DNA of 33,791 nucleotides from Methylococcaceae bacterium (GTDB lineage: Bacteria; Pseudomonadota; Gammaproteobacteria; Methylococcales; Methylomonadaceae): the NCBI GenBank assembly GCA_014191975.1, contig BJHG01000018.1, forward strand, positions 1 to 33,791. The letters are read 5' to 3'. Below, piece after piece: positions 24,901 through 32,844 of the stretch. The number at the start of each line of letters is the position of its first letter. Within the stretch, counting starts at the first letter, position 1. The notes beneath the pieces were generated by a model. It was not told where the DNA came from. It did no database searches and worked only from the letters and a program-made list of their open reading frames with translations. Position numbers and translations under genes: made by a program.

Positions 24901-26140
24901 ATGCTGTTCCCATTGCCACATACCAAACGTTGTTTAATTGGTCTGCAATTTGGCAATAATTGGCAAGTGGTGCGAGAAAAATAATTCGTGGTGCTTCATG
25001 TTTTAAACTGTCCGTCTCGTCAAGCCAATAACGAAGTAACAGTTGAACTAAATTAGCATACGACAACTTCGTTGCAGTTGGGCTCGCGAGTGACGACACA
25101 TTGAATTTCTTTTTGCCTTGATAAATTTCAAGCGCGTCATGTAACAAAATCAGTACGCCATCTTGTTCATGTGTTTTTTTCAAACAAGTCGTCAAATAGA
25201 CATCCATCAATTGTAAATTCGCTAATGTTCGAGTCCGAAACAACATCAATCCATAAAAAAAGTCATAGAAACCACCAAATGTTGCAGTTTTTTTATTATT
25301 CTTTCGAATCAACTTTAACGCTTCGGTGAATAATTCCAGCGCGTAATCGTAACGATTTTGCAAAATGGCCAGCATCGCTAAGAGCTGTAAACCGTTTGCT
25401 GAATAATCATTTTCTAACCAGTTTTGAGCATCTTTGTGATTGCCACGAAATAAACGTTGCTCAATAACTAAATGTGTAATTTCTACATTGCTATTTTTTA
25501 CGTCCCCAAACGATTCTTCAAGTAATTCAATAATTTTATATTTACTACAAATTGACATTGAATCACATGAAAATAAATCACTCCAAATAGTATATTTTAG
25601 AACGAAAAAACGGACCTCTTGTGACAGCGACATAAACCAATCTTTATCGAATTTCTCGAAAAATAATTCACTCATCGCGCTGGCAAAATAATCGAATGAA
25701 TTGTTGTAAAGCATTACTAAATTTGCTTCAAAGCCTGTTTCATTGCCTTGATATAAAAATAAACGAAGTTTTTTAATTTGATTAAAATAAATTTGTTTAT
25801 TTGTTCCGTAACTTGGCTCACGTTCCATGATAATTAGCTGTGCTAACTTGTTAAACCATGGTTTTGTTAATGCTGATTTAATCAAACCATCACAAATATC
25901 TCGATGACAATGCCAACCTTCGTTAGTTGCAATCAGGAAGCCCATTTTCTGAAAACGCTCTCTAAAATCACGATTAATAGTATTTTGTATACTTAAATCA
26001 AAGCCTGTATTTTTAATTAAATTCGTTAAATTCATTTGCCCAATCGGTGAATAAGTCACCGATAAAATTAACAATATATTTTGTTCATTTTGAGGTAATA
26101 CATCAAAAATATCAGCGAAACGTTTTTGTATAAGAGTCAT
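21989..26140 (-). CDS. large SNF2-family DEAD/DEAH helicase-like ATPase
   Basis: The product is a 1383-residue protein. The C-terminal third is a full SNF2 motor. Motif I is ADDMGLGKT (about residue 950), motif II is LIADEAQAIKN, motif III is TGTPIENHLGELW, motif V is SLKAGGTGLNLTAADYVI, and motif VI is QASDRAHRMGQKRPVTVYRL (about residue 1318). The first 900 residues are not a known nuclease or methylase. Residues about 1-450 are helical and repeat-like (for example LQNRYDYALELFTEALKLI, TPR-style), and about 550-900 contain mixed alpha/beta segments as in long COG0553 proteins. It probably remodels DNA-protein or transcription complexes, but the substrate is unknown. The frame is uninterrupted and the start at 26140 is the family-like MTLIQKRF. 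It follows nspC by 51 bases. Confidence 0.88.
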   Translation of the reverse strand: MTLIQKRFADIFDVLPQNEQNILLILSVTYSPIGQMNLTNLIKNTGFDLSIQNTINRDFRERFQKMGFLIATNEGWHCHRDICDGLIKSALTKPWFNKLAQLIIMEREPSYGTNKQIYFNQIKKLRLFLYQGNETGFEANLVMLYNNSFDYFASAMSELFFEKFDKDWFMSLSQEVRFFVLKYTIWSDLFSCDSMSICSKYKIIELLEESFGDVKNSNVEITHLVIEQRLFRGNHKDAQNWLENDYSANGLQLLAMLAILQNRYDYALELFTEALKLIRKNNKKTATFGGFYDFFYGLMLFRTRTLANLQLMDVYLTTCLKKTHEQDGVLILLHDALEIYQGKKKFNVSSLASPTATKLSYANLVQLLLRYWLDETDSLKHEAPRIIFLAPLANYCQIADQLNNVWYVAMGTALLKRLNYSHKACDKLALKYADLPFVGLLDAMPKTAAWERALEVLSQMNVLKTTSVDGLQSESRMVWALSLENDIIILEPKEQKLGKNGNWSKGRNVALKRLHSELNSFTYLTDQDIRICKKIRKYSESHNYYYSSDIYEIPEEALFDMVGHPNIYWANQIQYNAPIDIQIAEPQLLVQEEGDQLLLVLQPQISSTSKIAIQKTANGVLLYTINDQHRQVAQTLGVDGLKIPASARQKVMDSISAIASTLTVQSNMVGFATQAENVSADDRLHLHLQPLGQGLHIEIFVQPFLDGGPHYKPATGGTTVLAEIDGKQLQTTRDFKLEKKYVTQLLESCPLLESNDSFKWSLEDADSALETLLNLQELGEFALLEWPKGKKIRLSRELGLSQTRFSVRHEQNWFSVEGDLQIDDDQVLDMQRLMNLLANSSSRFLQLEDGQIVTLTKELRQRLDDLRGVGEVKDDKVQFHSLAAQALDEITNGMEIKASKPWKDQLKKLDELVDLKPKVPSTLQGELRDYQHEGFVWMSRLAHWGAGACLADDMGLGKTIQSLALILSRALNGPTLILAPTSVCINWAEEAARFAPTLNVQIFGNGDRQTMLDNAGAFDLIICSYGLLQTEGDRLKEVQWHTLIADEAQAIKNGMTKRSKAAMALKADFRMVTTGTPIENHLGELWNLFNFINPSLLGSLSKFNERYANPIENNHDHNAQQRLKKVLRPFILRRLKNDVLTELPARTEVTLHIELSGEERAFYEALRRDALKIMQESQTKNGNQQLQVLAEIMKLRRACCNPRLVIEDSALSSSKLDAFEELVDELLDNKHKALVFSQFVGHLTLIRELLDKKKIPYHYLDGSTSVIKRKQAMNGFQAGDGDLFLISLKAGGTGLNLTAADYVIHMDPWWNPAVEDQASDRAHRMGQKRPVTVYRLVAKDTIEDKIVALHHQKRDLANSLLEGGELSGKMSVDDMLALLRDIE

Positions 26141-26191
26141 TTTAATTAATTTCTTTAGGGAGAATTATGGAGTTTTTAATCGTATCTGGCT

Positions 26192-27322
26192 TTAGATGTT
26201 CATTTGCCACTGTTGTTGATAATTCTGGTAAGCGTAACTTTTGAGTAATTTCACTTCTCCCTCCTTAGGTTGGAAGTAGAAATTCGGGAGATTATGACCA
26301 TTAAAACGATTCGCTTTAATTAGCGTGTATGCGCCAACATTACTAAACGTAATTTTGTCACCCAATTGTAATGGGTGCTTAAAGCGATATTCACCAAAAA
26401 TATCACCGGCTAAACATGTTCCACCCGCTAAAATAAAACTGTGATCACCTTTTATATCCTGCTCCAAAATGTCAGGCGAACGCTGATATTCAAATACTTC
26501 TGGATTATGATTAATCGATGTATCCAATATTGCGACAGTTTTGCCATCACTTTCAAAAATATCAATGACACTTGCCGCCATTTTTGCAGCATTTCCAATA
26601 ATGCCATTGCCAATTTCGATATAAATCTCAACGTTTAATTCACGACGTAATTGAATCACTAAATCAATAAACGGTTGGCAATCTGAAATGCTGTGAAACA
26701 AATAACCACCACCAAAATTCAGCCAATGTAATTTTTCTAATCGTGTACCAAAATAATCACGTAGTTTTTCAATCGTTTGAATTAAGGGTGTGAAATCTGT
26801 TGCTGAAAAAACCGTGTGAAAATGCAAGCCGCTAATTTGTTCAGATTCCAAGCAATTCGATTTCCACAGCATATCAATATCGATGCCTAATTTTGAATGT
26901 CGCCGACACGGATTAAAACGGTCATCTTTTAAAAAAGGCAATTTTGGATTTACACGTAAACCCATTGAAGTTTGTGTTTGAACAATCGGCGAATAACGTT
27001 CGTGATGCGTGAGTGAATTAAAATTGATGTGTGAGCATAGTGTTGTTAATTCGTATAATTCCTCGGTTATCAACGCAGGGGTAGTTAAATGAATTTCACC
27101 ATTATCACCTAAAATTTCTTGTGCAAGTTGTGCTTCAAATAATGAACTTACTGCAAAACCATTAACAAACGGCTTCGCAATTTCCAATACGCGTGAGCAG
27201 GGAAGGGCTTTCATTGCGTAAAGAACTTTGCAACCAGATTGATCTCGGATTTCAGCGAGTTGCATTAAATTAGAAATCAATTGTGCTTCGTCGATAATAA
27301 ACGCAGGCGTTTTAATGTTCAT
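26192..27322 (-). CDS. nspC: carboxynorspermidine/carboxyspermidine decarboxylase
   Basis: The product is a 376-residue PLP-dependent alanine-racemase-fold decarboxylase that removes the carboxyl of carboxy(nor)spermidine. It starts 'TPAFIIDEAQL', with the PLP lysine Lys38 in VLYAMKALP. It has 'SGLHFHTVFSATDF', 'LHWLNFGGGYLF', 'VEIYIEIGNGI' and, near the C-terminus, 'LAGGTCLAGDIFGEYRF' with the catalytic cysteine typical of this family. 'KITFSNVGAYTLIKANRFNG' closes the pattern. Length fits NspC. It begins three bases after the sdhD stop and precedes the SNF2 gene. The preceding enzyme of the pathway, carboxynorspermidine dehydrogenase, is not in the window. Confidence 0.9.
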   Translation of the reverse strand: MNIKTPAFIIDEAQLISNLMQLAEIRDQSGCKVLYAMKALPCSRVLEIAKPFVNGFAVSSLFEAQLAQEILGDNGEIHLTTPALITEELYELTTLCSHINFNSLTHHERYSPIVQTQTSMGLRVNPKLPFLKDDRFNPCRRHSKLGIDIDMLWKSNCLESEQISGLHFHTVFSATDFTPLIQTIEKLRDYFGTRLEKLHWLNFGGGYLFHSISDCQPFIDLVIQLRRELNVEIYIEIGNGIIGNAAKMAASVIDIFESDGKTVAILDTSINHNPEVFEYQRSPDILEQDIKGDHSFILAGGTCLAGDIFGEYRFKHPLQLGDKITFSNVGAYTLIKANRFNGHNLPNFYFQPKEGEVKLLKSYAYQNYQQQWQMNI

Positions 27323-27325
27323 ATT

Positions 27326-27649
27326 TCACCCAATAAAAAATAACAACGAAACTGTATTCAACCCCAACATTGTAAAGAATGAATTTACAATCCAAATTGC
27401 GGTCAAACGTTTCTGGGTATTTGAAATATAATCTTCTAAAACGACTTGTAATCCAATCGCTGCGTGATAAAAAACGACTAAAAACCACGCGATTAACGCG
27501 ATTTTATTTAACGGTGTAGCAATCCAATCGGTTATTTCAAAATAATTTGCGTTAAGTACAAGTTTTAAAAATGCTAAGAGCCAATAGGATAAAGGTAGCA
27601 GTAAAATCGCTGTCAAACGCTGGATTGCCCAATGTCGTGTCGAATTCAT
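27326..27649 (-). CDS. sdhD: succinate dehydrogenase membrane anchor subunit SdhD
   Basis: The product is a 107-residue membrane protein with three hydrophobic helices (about residues 12-34, 43-65, 78-104). It anchors the succinate dehydrogenase catalytic dimer and helps form the quinone site and heme b pocket. 'WAIQRLTAILLLPLSYWL' and 'VVFYHAAIGLQVVLEDYI', with the heme-side His and the conserved Asp-Tyr, are typical. ATG 27649 is chosen because it overlaps the sdhC TGA (ATGA, 27646-27649). A longer frame to 27703 would lie inside sdhC. It is followed by nspC, not by sdhAB. Confidence 0.87.
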   Translation of the reverse strand: MNSTRHWAIQRLTAILLLPLSYWLLAFLKLVLNANYFEITDWIATPLNKIALIAWFLVVFYHAAIGLQVVLEDYISNTQKRLTAIWIVNSFFTMLGLNTVSLLFFIG

Positions 27650-28020
27650 AACAGCACCAATAGAGTTAAAATCGTTAATGAAAATGACGCAAAGAGTTCC
27701 CATTGTGCATAGCGGGTAAGCGTTTCACGAGAAAAACTTTTTCCAATATCCCAAAATAAATGCCGCACACCGTGACATAAATGAAACATTAGCGCGTAAA
27801 TAAAACCACCTAACATAATTTTCATCGGCACGCTGTGCAACATGTTTTGCATTTCTAAATACGACAGCATTCCGTTTTTAATTTGTATTAATATCACCAC
27901 CAAACCGATTAAAGCGATGATTAAAAATACACCAGTCAGCCGATGGCTAATCGAAATAATACCTGTAATGGGTAATTTGTAAATTTGTAAATGTGGTGAT
28001 ATTGGTCTATTGTGCGACAT
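27646..28020 (-). CDS. sdhC: succinate dehydrogenase cytochrome b556 subunit SdhC
   Basis: The product is a 124-residue subunit with three membrane helices. The start MSHNRPISPHLQIYKLPITG is the standard SdhC N-terminus, 'SISHRLTGVFLI' holds the Ser/Arg of the quinone site, and 'HLCHGVRHLFWDIG' has the heme b histidine. The ATG at 28020 has AAAGGAAAAG just upstream. The longer frame from 28143 is rejected because it would run across the divergent nudF gene. It is the first gene of a long minus-strand series and lies 40 bases from nudF. Confidence 0.93.
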   Translation of the reverse strand: MSHNRPISPHLQIYKLPITGIISISHRLTGVFLIIALIGLVVILIQIKNGMLSYLEMQNMLHSVPMKIMLGGFIYALMFHLCHGVRHLFWDIGKSFSRETLTRYAQWELFASFSLTILTLLVLL

Positions 28021-28060
28021 CAACTTTTCCTTTAAAACCTTTGAATAACGTGATTGTAAC

Positions 28061-28648
28061 ATGAAAAAAGACTTAAAAATTCTAAGCTCTGAAACGCTGT
28101 ATGATGGTTTTTTTCGCATGAAAAAATACCATTTACAACACACATTATTTGCGGGAGGCTGGAGTGGTCAAATAAATCGTGAATTATTTGTTCGTAATAA
28201 CTGCGTCGCGGTAATTTTGTATGACCAAAAACGCGATGAAGTCGTGTTAATTGAGCAATTTCGAGTTGGTGCAGCCGTTAATCCGATTAATACACCGTGG
28301 TTAATTGAAATTGTCGCTGGAATTATGGAAAGTGGTGAAGCGTTAGAAGAAGTGGCGCGACGTGAATCAATTGAAGAAGCGGGCTGTGAGATTTTAGAGC
28401 TAATTAAAATTAACACATTTTATTTATCGCCAGGCGGTTCTTCCGAACAAATTACACTTTTTTGCGGTTTTGTGAACAGTGAAAAAGTCGGTGGGATTCA
28501 TGGGGTTCCTGAAGAAAATGAAGATATTTTTGTTCGTGCGGTGCCTTTTTCAGACGCTTATGAAATGGTAATGAATAATCAAATTGACTCGGCAATTCCA
28601 ATAATCGCGTTGCAGTGGCTGGCTTTACAAAGATTGTCAAAGTCTTAG
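28061..28648 (+). CDS. nudF: ADP-ribose pyrophosphatase (Nudix hydrolase)
   Basis: The product is a 195-residue cytosolic Nudix hydrolase. The Nudix box is [20 protein letters not shown] followed by AGCE, with the REx2EE core intact. The upstream '[20 protein letters not shown]' and 'EQFRVGAAV' strands and '[17 protein letters not shown]' after the box are the NudF/ADPRase pattern, which cleaves ADP-ribose to AMP and ribose 5-phosphate. The ATG at 28061 matches relatives, though the ribosome site is poor. It is divergent from sdhC with overlapping promoter space, and followed on the same strand by rph after 67 bases. Confidence 0.9.
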   Translation: MKKDLKILSSETLYDGFFRMKKYHLQHTLFAGGWSGQINRELFVRNNCVAVILYDQKRDEVVLIEQFRVGAAVNPINTPWLIEIVAGIMESGEALEEVARRESIEEAGCEILELIKINTFYLSPGGSSEQITLFCGFVNSEKVGGIHGVPEENEDIFVRAVPFSDAYEMVMNNQIDSAIPIIALQWLALQRLSKS

Positions 28649-28715
28649 CTGTCAATTTTCATCAAGATTATGCGTTATACTGTGCGACAACTTTATTTTT
28701 AGGATAAAAAACACT

Positions 28716-29438
28716 ATGAGACCAAGTGGGCGCGATGCCGCACAATTACGAGAAATTAAGCTGACTTGCGGCTATACCAAACATGCTGAAGGTTCAGTTT
28801 TAATCGAATTTGGTGATACAAAAGTTCTGTGCAATGCAAGTGTCGATAAAAGCGTACCACGTTTTTTAAAAGGAAAAGGTGAGGGTTGGGTGACAGCAGA
28901 ATATGGAATGCTGCCACGCTCAACGCATACTCGTTCAGATCGTGAAGCGGCACGTGGAAAACAAACAGGTCGAACTCAAGAAATTCAACGGTTAATTGGT
29001 CGATCATTACGTGCGGTAATGGATTTGAAAGCCTTAGGTGAACAAACAATTACAATTGATTGTGATGTTTTACAAGCAGACGGCGGTACACGAACAGCCG
29101 CAATTACGGGCGGTTACATTGCATTATCCTTAGCGATTCAAACGATGTTAGCTCGGAAACAAATCAAATTTAATCCGATTCATGGACAAATCGCGGCAGT
29201 TTCTGTGGGGATTTTCAATGGGGAGCCTGTTTTAGATTTGGATTATGCTGAAGACAGTAATGCTGAAACTGACATGAATGTCGTGATGAATGACGCGGGT
29301 GGATTTATTGAAATTCAAGGTACAGCAGAAGGTCATGCGTTTCGTAAAGATGAACTCGATGTGTTATTAGCACTAGCAAACTCTGGCATTCAAACATTAT
29401 TAGCAAAACAATTAGAAGTCTTAGAATCGGTAAAATAA
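28716..29438 (+). CDS. rph: ribonuclease PH
   Basis: The product is a 240-residue phosphorolytic 3'-5' exoribonuclease that trims tRNA 3' ends. It starts [20 protein letters not shown] and has '[19 protein letters not shown]', '[20 protein letters not shown]', '[20 protein letters not shown]' and '[13 protein letters not shown]'. '[19 protein letters not shown]' covers the active-site Asp residues and phosphate-binding Arg. It ends with the '[19 protein letters not shown]' stretch and the conserved C-terminal helix. Length and start are standard (usually 237-240). Confidence 0.97.
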   Translation: MRPSGRDAAQLREIKLTCGYTKHAEGSVLIEFGDTKVLCNASVDKSVPRFLKGKGEGWVTAEYGMLPRSTHTRSDREAARGKQTGRTQEIQRLIGRSLRAVMDLKALGEQTITIDCDVLQADGGTRTAAITGGYIALSLAIQTMLARKQIKFNPIHGQIAAVSVGIFNGEPVLDLDYAEDSNAETDMNVVMNDAGGFIEIQGTAEGHAFRKDELDVLLALANSGIQTLLAKQLEVLESVK

Positions 29439-29469
29439 AAACAGTTTTAAACCAAAAGAGGATTTACAA

Positions 29470-29712
29470 ATGTTATACAACCAAGATTTATTAAATGAAT
29501 TAAATGTGTTGGCACGTTATCACTTAGAAAGCCTTCAAGAAGGCATAAAAGTACATAAAGATGCAGCACCAGAAGTTGTTTCTGCTACGGCACGATTATT
29601 TCACAAAGGCTTAGTTGATCATGAAGATGGCGGATATTTGACACATTTAGGTGTGGAAGTCGCTGAAAAAGTACAATCTATTTTAACGATTCTTTGCACT
29701 GAAAATAATTAA
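29470..29712 (+). CDS. TIGR02647-type small protein
   Basis: The product is an 80-residue protein. MLYNQDLLNELNVLARYHLE, the middle 'EGIKVHKDAAPEVVSATARL' and the 'LFHKGLVDHEDGGYLTHLG' ending match the conserved TIGR02647 proteins found in gammaproteobacteria. These have sometimes been called DNA-binding from a winged-helix-like pattern. GAGG (29458-29461) lies eight bases before the ATG. It is 31 bases after rph and probably shares its transcript. A strong hairpin follows. Confidence 0.85.
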   Translation: MLYNQDLLNELNVLARYHLESLQEGIKVHKDAAPEVVSATARLFHKGLVDHEDGGYLTHLGVEVAEKVQSILTILCTENN

Positions 29713-29721
29713 TGATTGATT

Positions 29722-29750
29722 TGTCGGGTTTCAAATATTGAAACCCGACA
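29722..29750 (+). terminator. hairpin between convergent genes
   Basis: TGTCGGGTTTCAA (29722-29734) pairs perfectly with TTGAAACCCGACA (29738-29750) over a three-base loop. It lies 10 bases after the TIGR02647 stop and 16 bases from the SPOR gene stop on the other strand, so it can serve both. T tracts are lacking, so it may stop transcription only partially. Confidence 0.7.
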
Positions 29751-29765
29751 ATATAATGATATAAA

Positions 29766-32153
29766 TTACTCGTTTGAACCAGAACCTACCCACGCCTCAT
29801 TCAAATTGTGCGATTTTTTGATTTGTTCAGCATACGCACTTGCATCCGATTTAGTTTTAAATCCAGTCACTTTTAATCTATAGCGCGTTGCGTTATCGCC
29901 GATGTTAACAGGCACAACTTCAACTGGAATACCGTTTTGCTTGAATTCAGCTGCTTTACTTTGTGCAAACCATTCTTGTTGATAAGAAACTACATTTACA
30001 GAATATTTGCCAACTGGAACCGCTTTTTGAGATTCGATTGGTGCTTTACTCTTTGTTACTTCACCCTGATTTTTTTCACCACTGTAAGCCATTCCGCGTG
30101 TCATTCTCCCTGTATAAACGGGTTGTACGGCTGATGCGGCTTTTGCAACAGCATCCGCTTTGGCAATTGTTTGACTCAGTAATTCAGCTTCGGCTTTAGT
30201 GGCTTCGGGTGTTTTTTCAACTTTGGTTACTTCAGGCGTTTTTTCGACCTTGGTTACTTCCATTGGTTTTTTAGCGATTTCTTTTAATTTCGGTGATTCA
30301 TCACTTTTTTCCTCTACGATATTCTCGGGTACGATATGTTCTGGCGCTATATTAATAGGTGGAATAGTGTTTGAATCCATAGCTACTTTAGGTGCGCTAA
30401 TGACAGGCGATGTTTGAACAGTTTTATGTTTCAATGAAGCAATGAGTGAGTTTACTTTTCCTGCATTCTTGGTAGTTACATTTTTATCCTGTTCAATTGG
30501 TGCAATCACTACTTCAGGAGGTGGCACAACAACTTGCGCGGCAGCTACTTTTTCAACTTTTTGATTTAATTGTTCAACAGATGCTTTTAAATTTTCAATT
30601 TCTTTTTCAGGGTTTTTAGCAAAAAATCCGTCTACTTTTTCTTCTAATGCTGTGACAGATTGCGCTAATTCTTCAGATTTACTTTTCCCATCGTAAGAAA
30701 GCCAGCCTACCCCAGCACTTCCAAGTAAACCAATAACGCCAAGGCTCAATGCAATATAGCTAAAAATAGCCGTTTTCTTTCTTTTGCTTTCAGCATCGGC
30801 AAATTGTGTTTTGTTTTCACCTTGGATGATATCTTGATCTGCACGTAATTGTGCAATCGCTTGATCCTGTGCTTCGGTGTCAGGAGCTTCTATTTTGTTA
30901 GCAGGTTCTTTAGAAGCATTAAAATCACTTTTAAGAACATTGTCAGTGCTGCTATCTTCATCTGCGCCAGTAGCTTCTTCTCCTAAATCTTCCATCTGCG
31001 ACATCCAATCGTCATCACCTGCAACTTCTTTAATATTGGTTGTTTCTTCGTCTAAATCTTCCATCTGTTTCATCCAATCGTCATCGTTTGTAACTTCTTC
31101 TGTATCAGGGGTTTCCACGGCAGTAAGCTCAGTGGTTTCTTCGTCTAAATCTTCCATCTGTTTCATCCAATCGTCATCGCTTGCAACTTCTTCTGTATCA
31201 GTGGTTTCCACGGCAGCAAGCTTAGTAGTTTCTTTATCTAAATCTTCCAGTTGTTTCATCCAATCGTCATCAGATTCTGTGACAGTAATTGCACTTTCTT
31301 TTTCAGCACTATCCTCGTCAAGTAAATCAAAGCCAGCAATTGTATCGTTAATATTTTCTGTTAAATTATCAGATTCATCATCAATAGATATTTCTACAAG
31401 TGGTGCAGATATTTCTACAAGTGGTGCGAGGCTATCGGAAATTTCAACTTCAGTATCTTCATCGTCAATTTTTAAAATATCTTCAAATCGAACGGTATCG
31501 ACTAAATCATCTAATGCTATTTCTGATTCAACGATTAATTCAGCATCGGAATCCAATTTATTCTCTTCAATTTCAGATTCTGCAACAACTTCTAAATCTT
31601 CTCCAGCGACACCAAAATTTAACAATTCATCAACAGCGGCCATCAGTGACTCTTCATTTATTTCTGGCGTTTCGGTTTCAGTCACAAATTTATCACTAGT
31701 GGTTTCGCCTAAAGCAGAGTCAGGATTATCCTCCGCACCGTCTAATAAATGATCTAATTCAATGTCTTCTTCTGGTGTTACTAATGAATTCATTGCAGCG
31801 GCCAGTTGATTTTCCAACAATGTCATTGCGTCAGATTTAATAGGTGTGAAGTTATCTAAAATTTCCAATTCTTCAATTTCTTCAATTTCTTCAATTTCTT
31901 CAATTTCTTCAATTACGTCTTCTTCAATCGACAAATCTCCCAAAAAAAACTCATCGTCAAATTCAGGTATTTCGATAGGTAATTCAGCATCAATTTCTTT
32001 TTTTGCATCTGCAAGAAGTTGATCTAACGCATCACCTGTAGGTGGTTCGCCGCCTTGTGGTAATGTTGATTTGGCTTGATCAAGGCGTGCTTCTAAATCC
32101 AAATCTAAATTGTCGCGTGTCGCTTTTGCTGGTTTTTTGGATGAATTTGTCAT
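29766..32153 (-). CDS. large acidic single-pass membrane protein with C-terminal SPOR domain
   Basis: The product is a 795-residue protein. Residues 1-455 are highly acidic and low in complexity, predicted cytoplasmic. They include a run of EIEE units (about 76-97) and four copies of a DDDWM..(M/L)EDL unit at about 293-385. One membrane helix follows (about 458-480, IFSYIALSLGVIGLLGSAGV). A coiled coil (about 490-540) and a Lys/Glu/Pro-rich stretch with repeated VTKVEKTPE (about 640-665) come next. The C-terminal SPOR domain (about 715-795, YSVNVVSYQQEWFAQSKAAE, then YRLKVTGFKTKSDASAYAEQ) binds denuded peptidoglycan glycans at septa. It is likely a cell-envelope or division-site protein. The long acidic cytoplasmic part is unlike ordinary FtsN or DamX. 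It resembles FimV in style only. Confidence 0.75.
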   Translation of the reverse strand: MTNSSKKPAKATRDNLDLDLEARLDQAKSTLPQGGEPPTGDALDQLLADAKKEIDAELPIEIPEFDDEFFLGDLSIEEDVIEEIEEIEEIEEIEELEILDNFTPIKSDAMTLLENQLAAAMNSLVTPEEDIELDHLLDGAEDNPDSALGETTSDKFVTETETPEINEESLMAAVDELLNFGVAGEDLEVVAESEIEENKLDSDAELIVESEIALDDLVDTVRFEDILKIDDEDTEVEISDSLAPLVEISAPLVEISIDDESDNLTENINDTIAGFDLLDEDSAEKESAITVTESDDDWMKQLEDLDKETTKLAAVETTDTEEVASDDDWMKQMEDLDEETTELTAVETPDTEEVTNDDDWMKQMEDLDEETTNIKEVAGDDDWMSQMEDLGEEATGADEDSSTDNVLKSDFNASKEPANKIEAPDTEAQDQAIAQLRADQDIIQGENKTQFADAESKRKKTAIFSYIALSLGVIGLLGSAGVGWLSYDGKSKSEELAQSVTALEEKVDGFFAKNPEKEIENLKASVEQLNQKVEKVAAAQVVVPPPEVVIAPIEQDKNVTTKNAGKVNSLIASLKHKTVQTSPVISAPKVAMDSNTIPPINIAPEHIVPENIVEEKSDESPKLKEIAKKPMEVTKVEKTPEVTKVEKTPEATKAEAELLSQTIAKADAVAKAASAVQPVYTGRMTRGMAYSGEKNQGEVTKSKAPIESQKAVPVGKYSVNVVSYQQEWFAQSKAAEFKQNGIPVEVVPVNIGDNATRYRLKVTGFKTKSDASAYAEQIKKSHNLNEAWVGSGSNE

Positions 32154-32314
32154 GATTTCACTAAAAGATAAGGGAAGAAAAATGCCGTCTAATTAAAAAG
32201 ATGTTACGTTCTCATCGGCGTGATTTGTTATGCTAATGCCCGTTAATATGAACAGGCGTTTATTTTCGTTCATTTAATGCTAAATTCCTAAAAACTCTCA
32301 GAGAAAGTGCCGTG

Positions 32315-32842
32315 ATGCAATTTGTAATTACCATTTTAAGCGACAATCCGTTCGATACTATTTCAGAAATTATACTTTCAACGGCAGCTTGCGGCTGTCG
32401 TATTGCCGACATTAAATCATCACGTTTTGGCGATTTGAACTGCGCTTATTTATTGGTTGAAGGTAATTGGAATGAACTTGCTAAATATGAAAGCACGTTA
32501 CATGCCATTGAAAAAAAATTACATGTTAAAATTCACAGTCATCGTATCGAAAAAAAGCGTGAATTACAAAATTCAATGCCTTATACCGTTGAAATTGTTG
32601 GCTTAGAAAATACTGATATTTTACACAAAGTTATTTCATTTTTAGGTGAACGCGACGTTGATATTGAAGAAATAAACGGCCGGCATTATTCATCACCTTA
32701 TTTGGATACACAATTATTTTCAGCACGCTTAGTTATTTCAATTCCACAAAGTGTTTCATTATTTATGCTTCGTGATGAATTGATGTACACCTGCGATCAA
32801 ATCAATGCTGATATTATTTTTGAACCTTTTCGGAATCAATAA
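32315..32842 (+). CDS. gcvR: GcvR-like ACT-domain regulator of glycine cleavage
   Basis: The product is a 175-residue protein of two ACT domains. The first is 'FVITILSDNPFDTISEIILS', with 'CRIADIKSSRFGDLNCAYLL' in its second half. The second is 'YTVEIVGLENTDILHKVISF', with 'GERDVDIEEINGRHYSSPY' following. It matches GcvR, which in enteric bacteria binds GcvA to repress the glycine cleavage operon. No gcvA or gcv genes are in the window. GTG at 32312 and ATG at 32315 are both possible starts, and GAGAAAG at 32301-32307 suits either. It is followed two bases later by bcp, the classic gcvR-bcp pair. Confidence 0.88.
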   Translation: MQFVITILSDNPFDTISEIILSTAACGCRIADIKSSRFGDLNCAYLLVEGNWNELAKYESTLHAIEKKLHVKIHSHRIEKKRELQNSMPYTVEIVGLENTDILHKVISFLGERDVDIEEINGRHYSSPYLDTQLFSARLVISIPQSVSLFMLRDELMYTCDQINADIIFEPFRNQ

Positions 32843-32844
32843 TC

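Noticed and set aside
27650-27703. An extended N-terminus for SdhD
   Set aside because: The extension lies inside sdhC, and the ATG at 27649 gives the family-like start and the usual four-base overlap.
30877-31752. A 291-codon serine-rich frame on the plus strand opposite the SPOR gene
   Set aside because: Its Ser/Val-rich composition is the mirror of Asp/Glu-rich codons on the minus strand, where the real gene has a membrane helix and SPOR domain. There is no ribosome site or family match.
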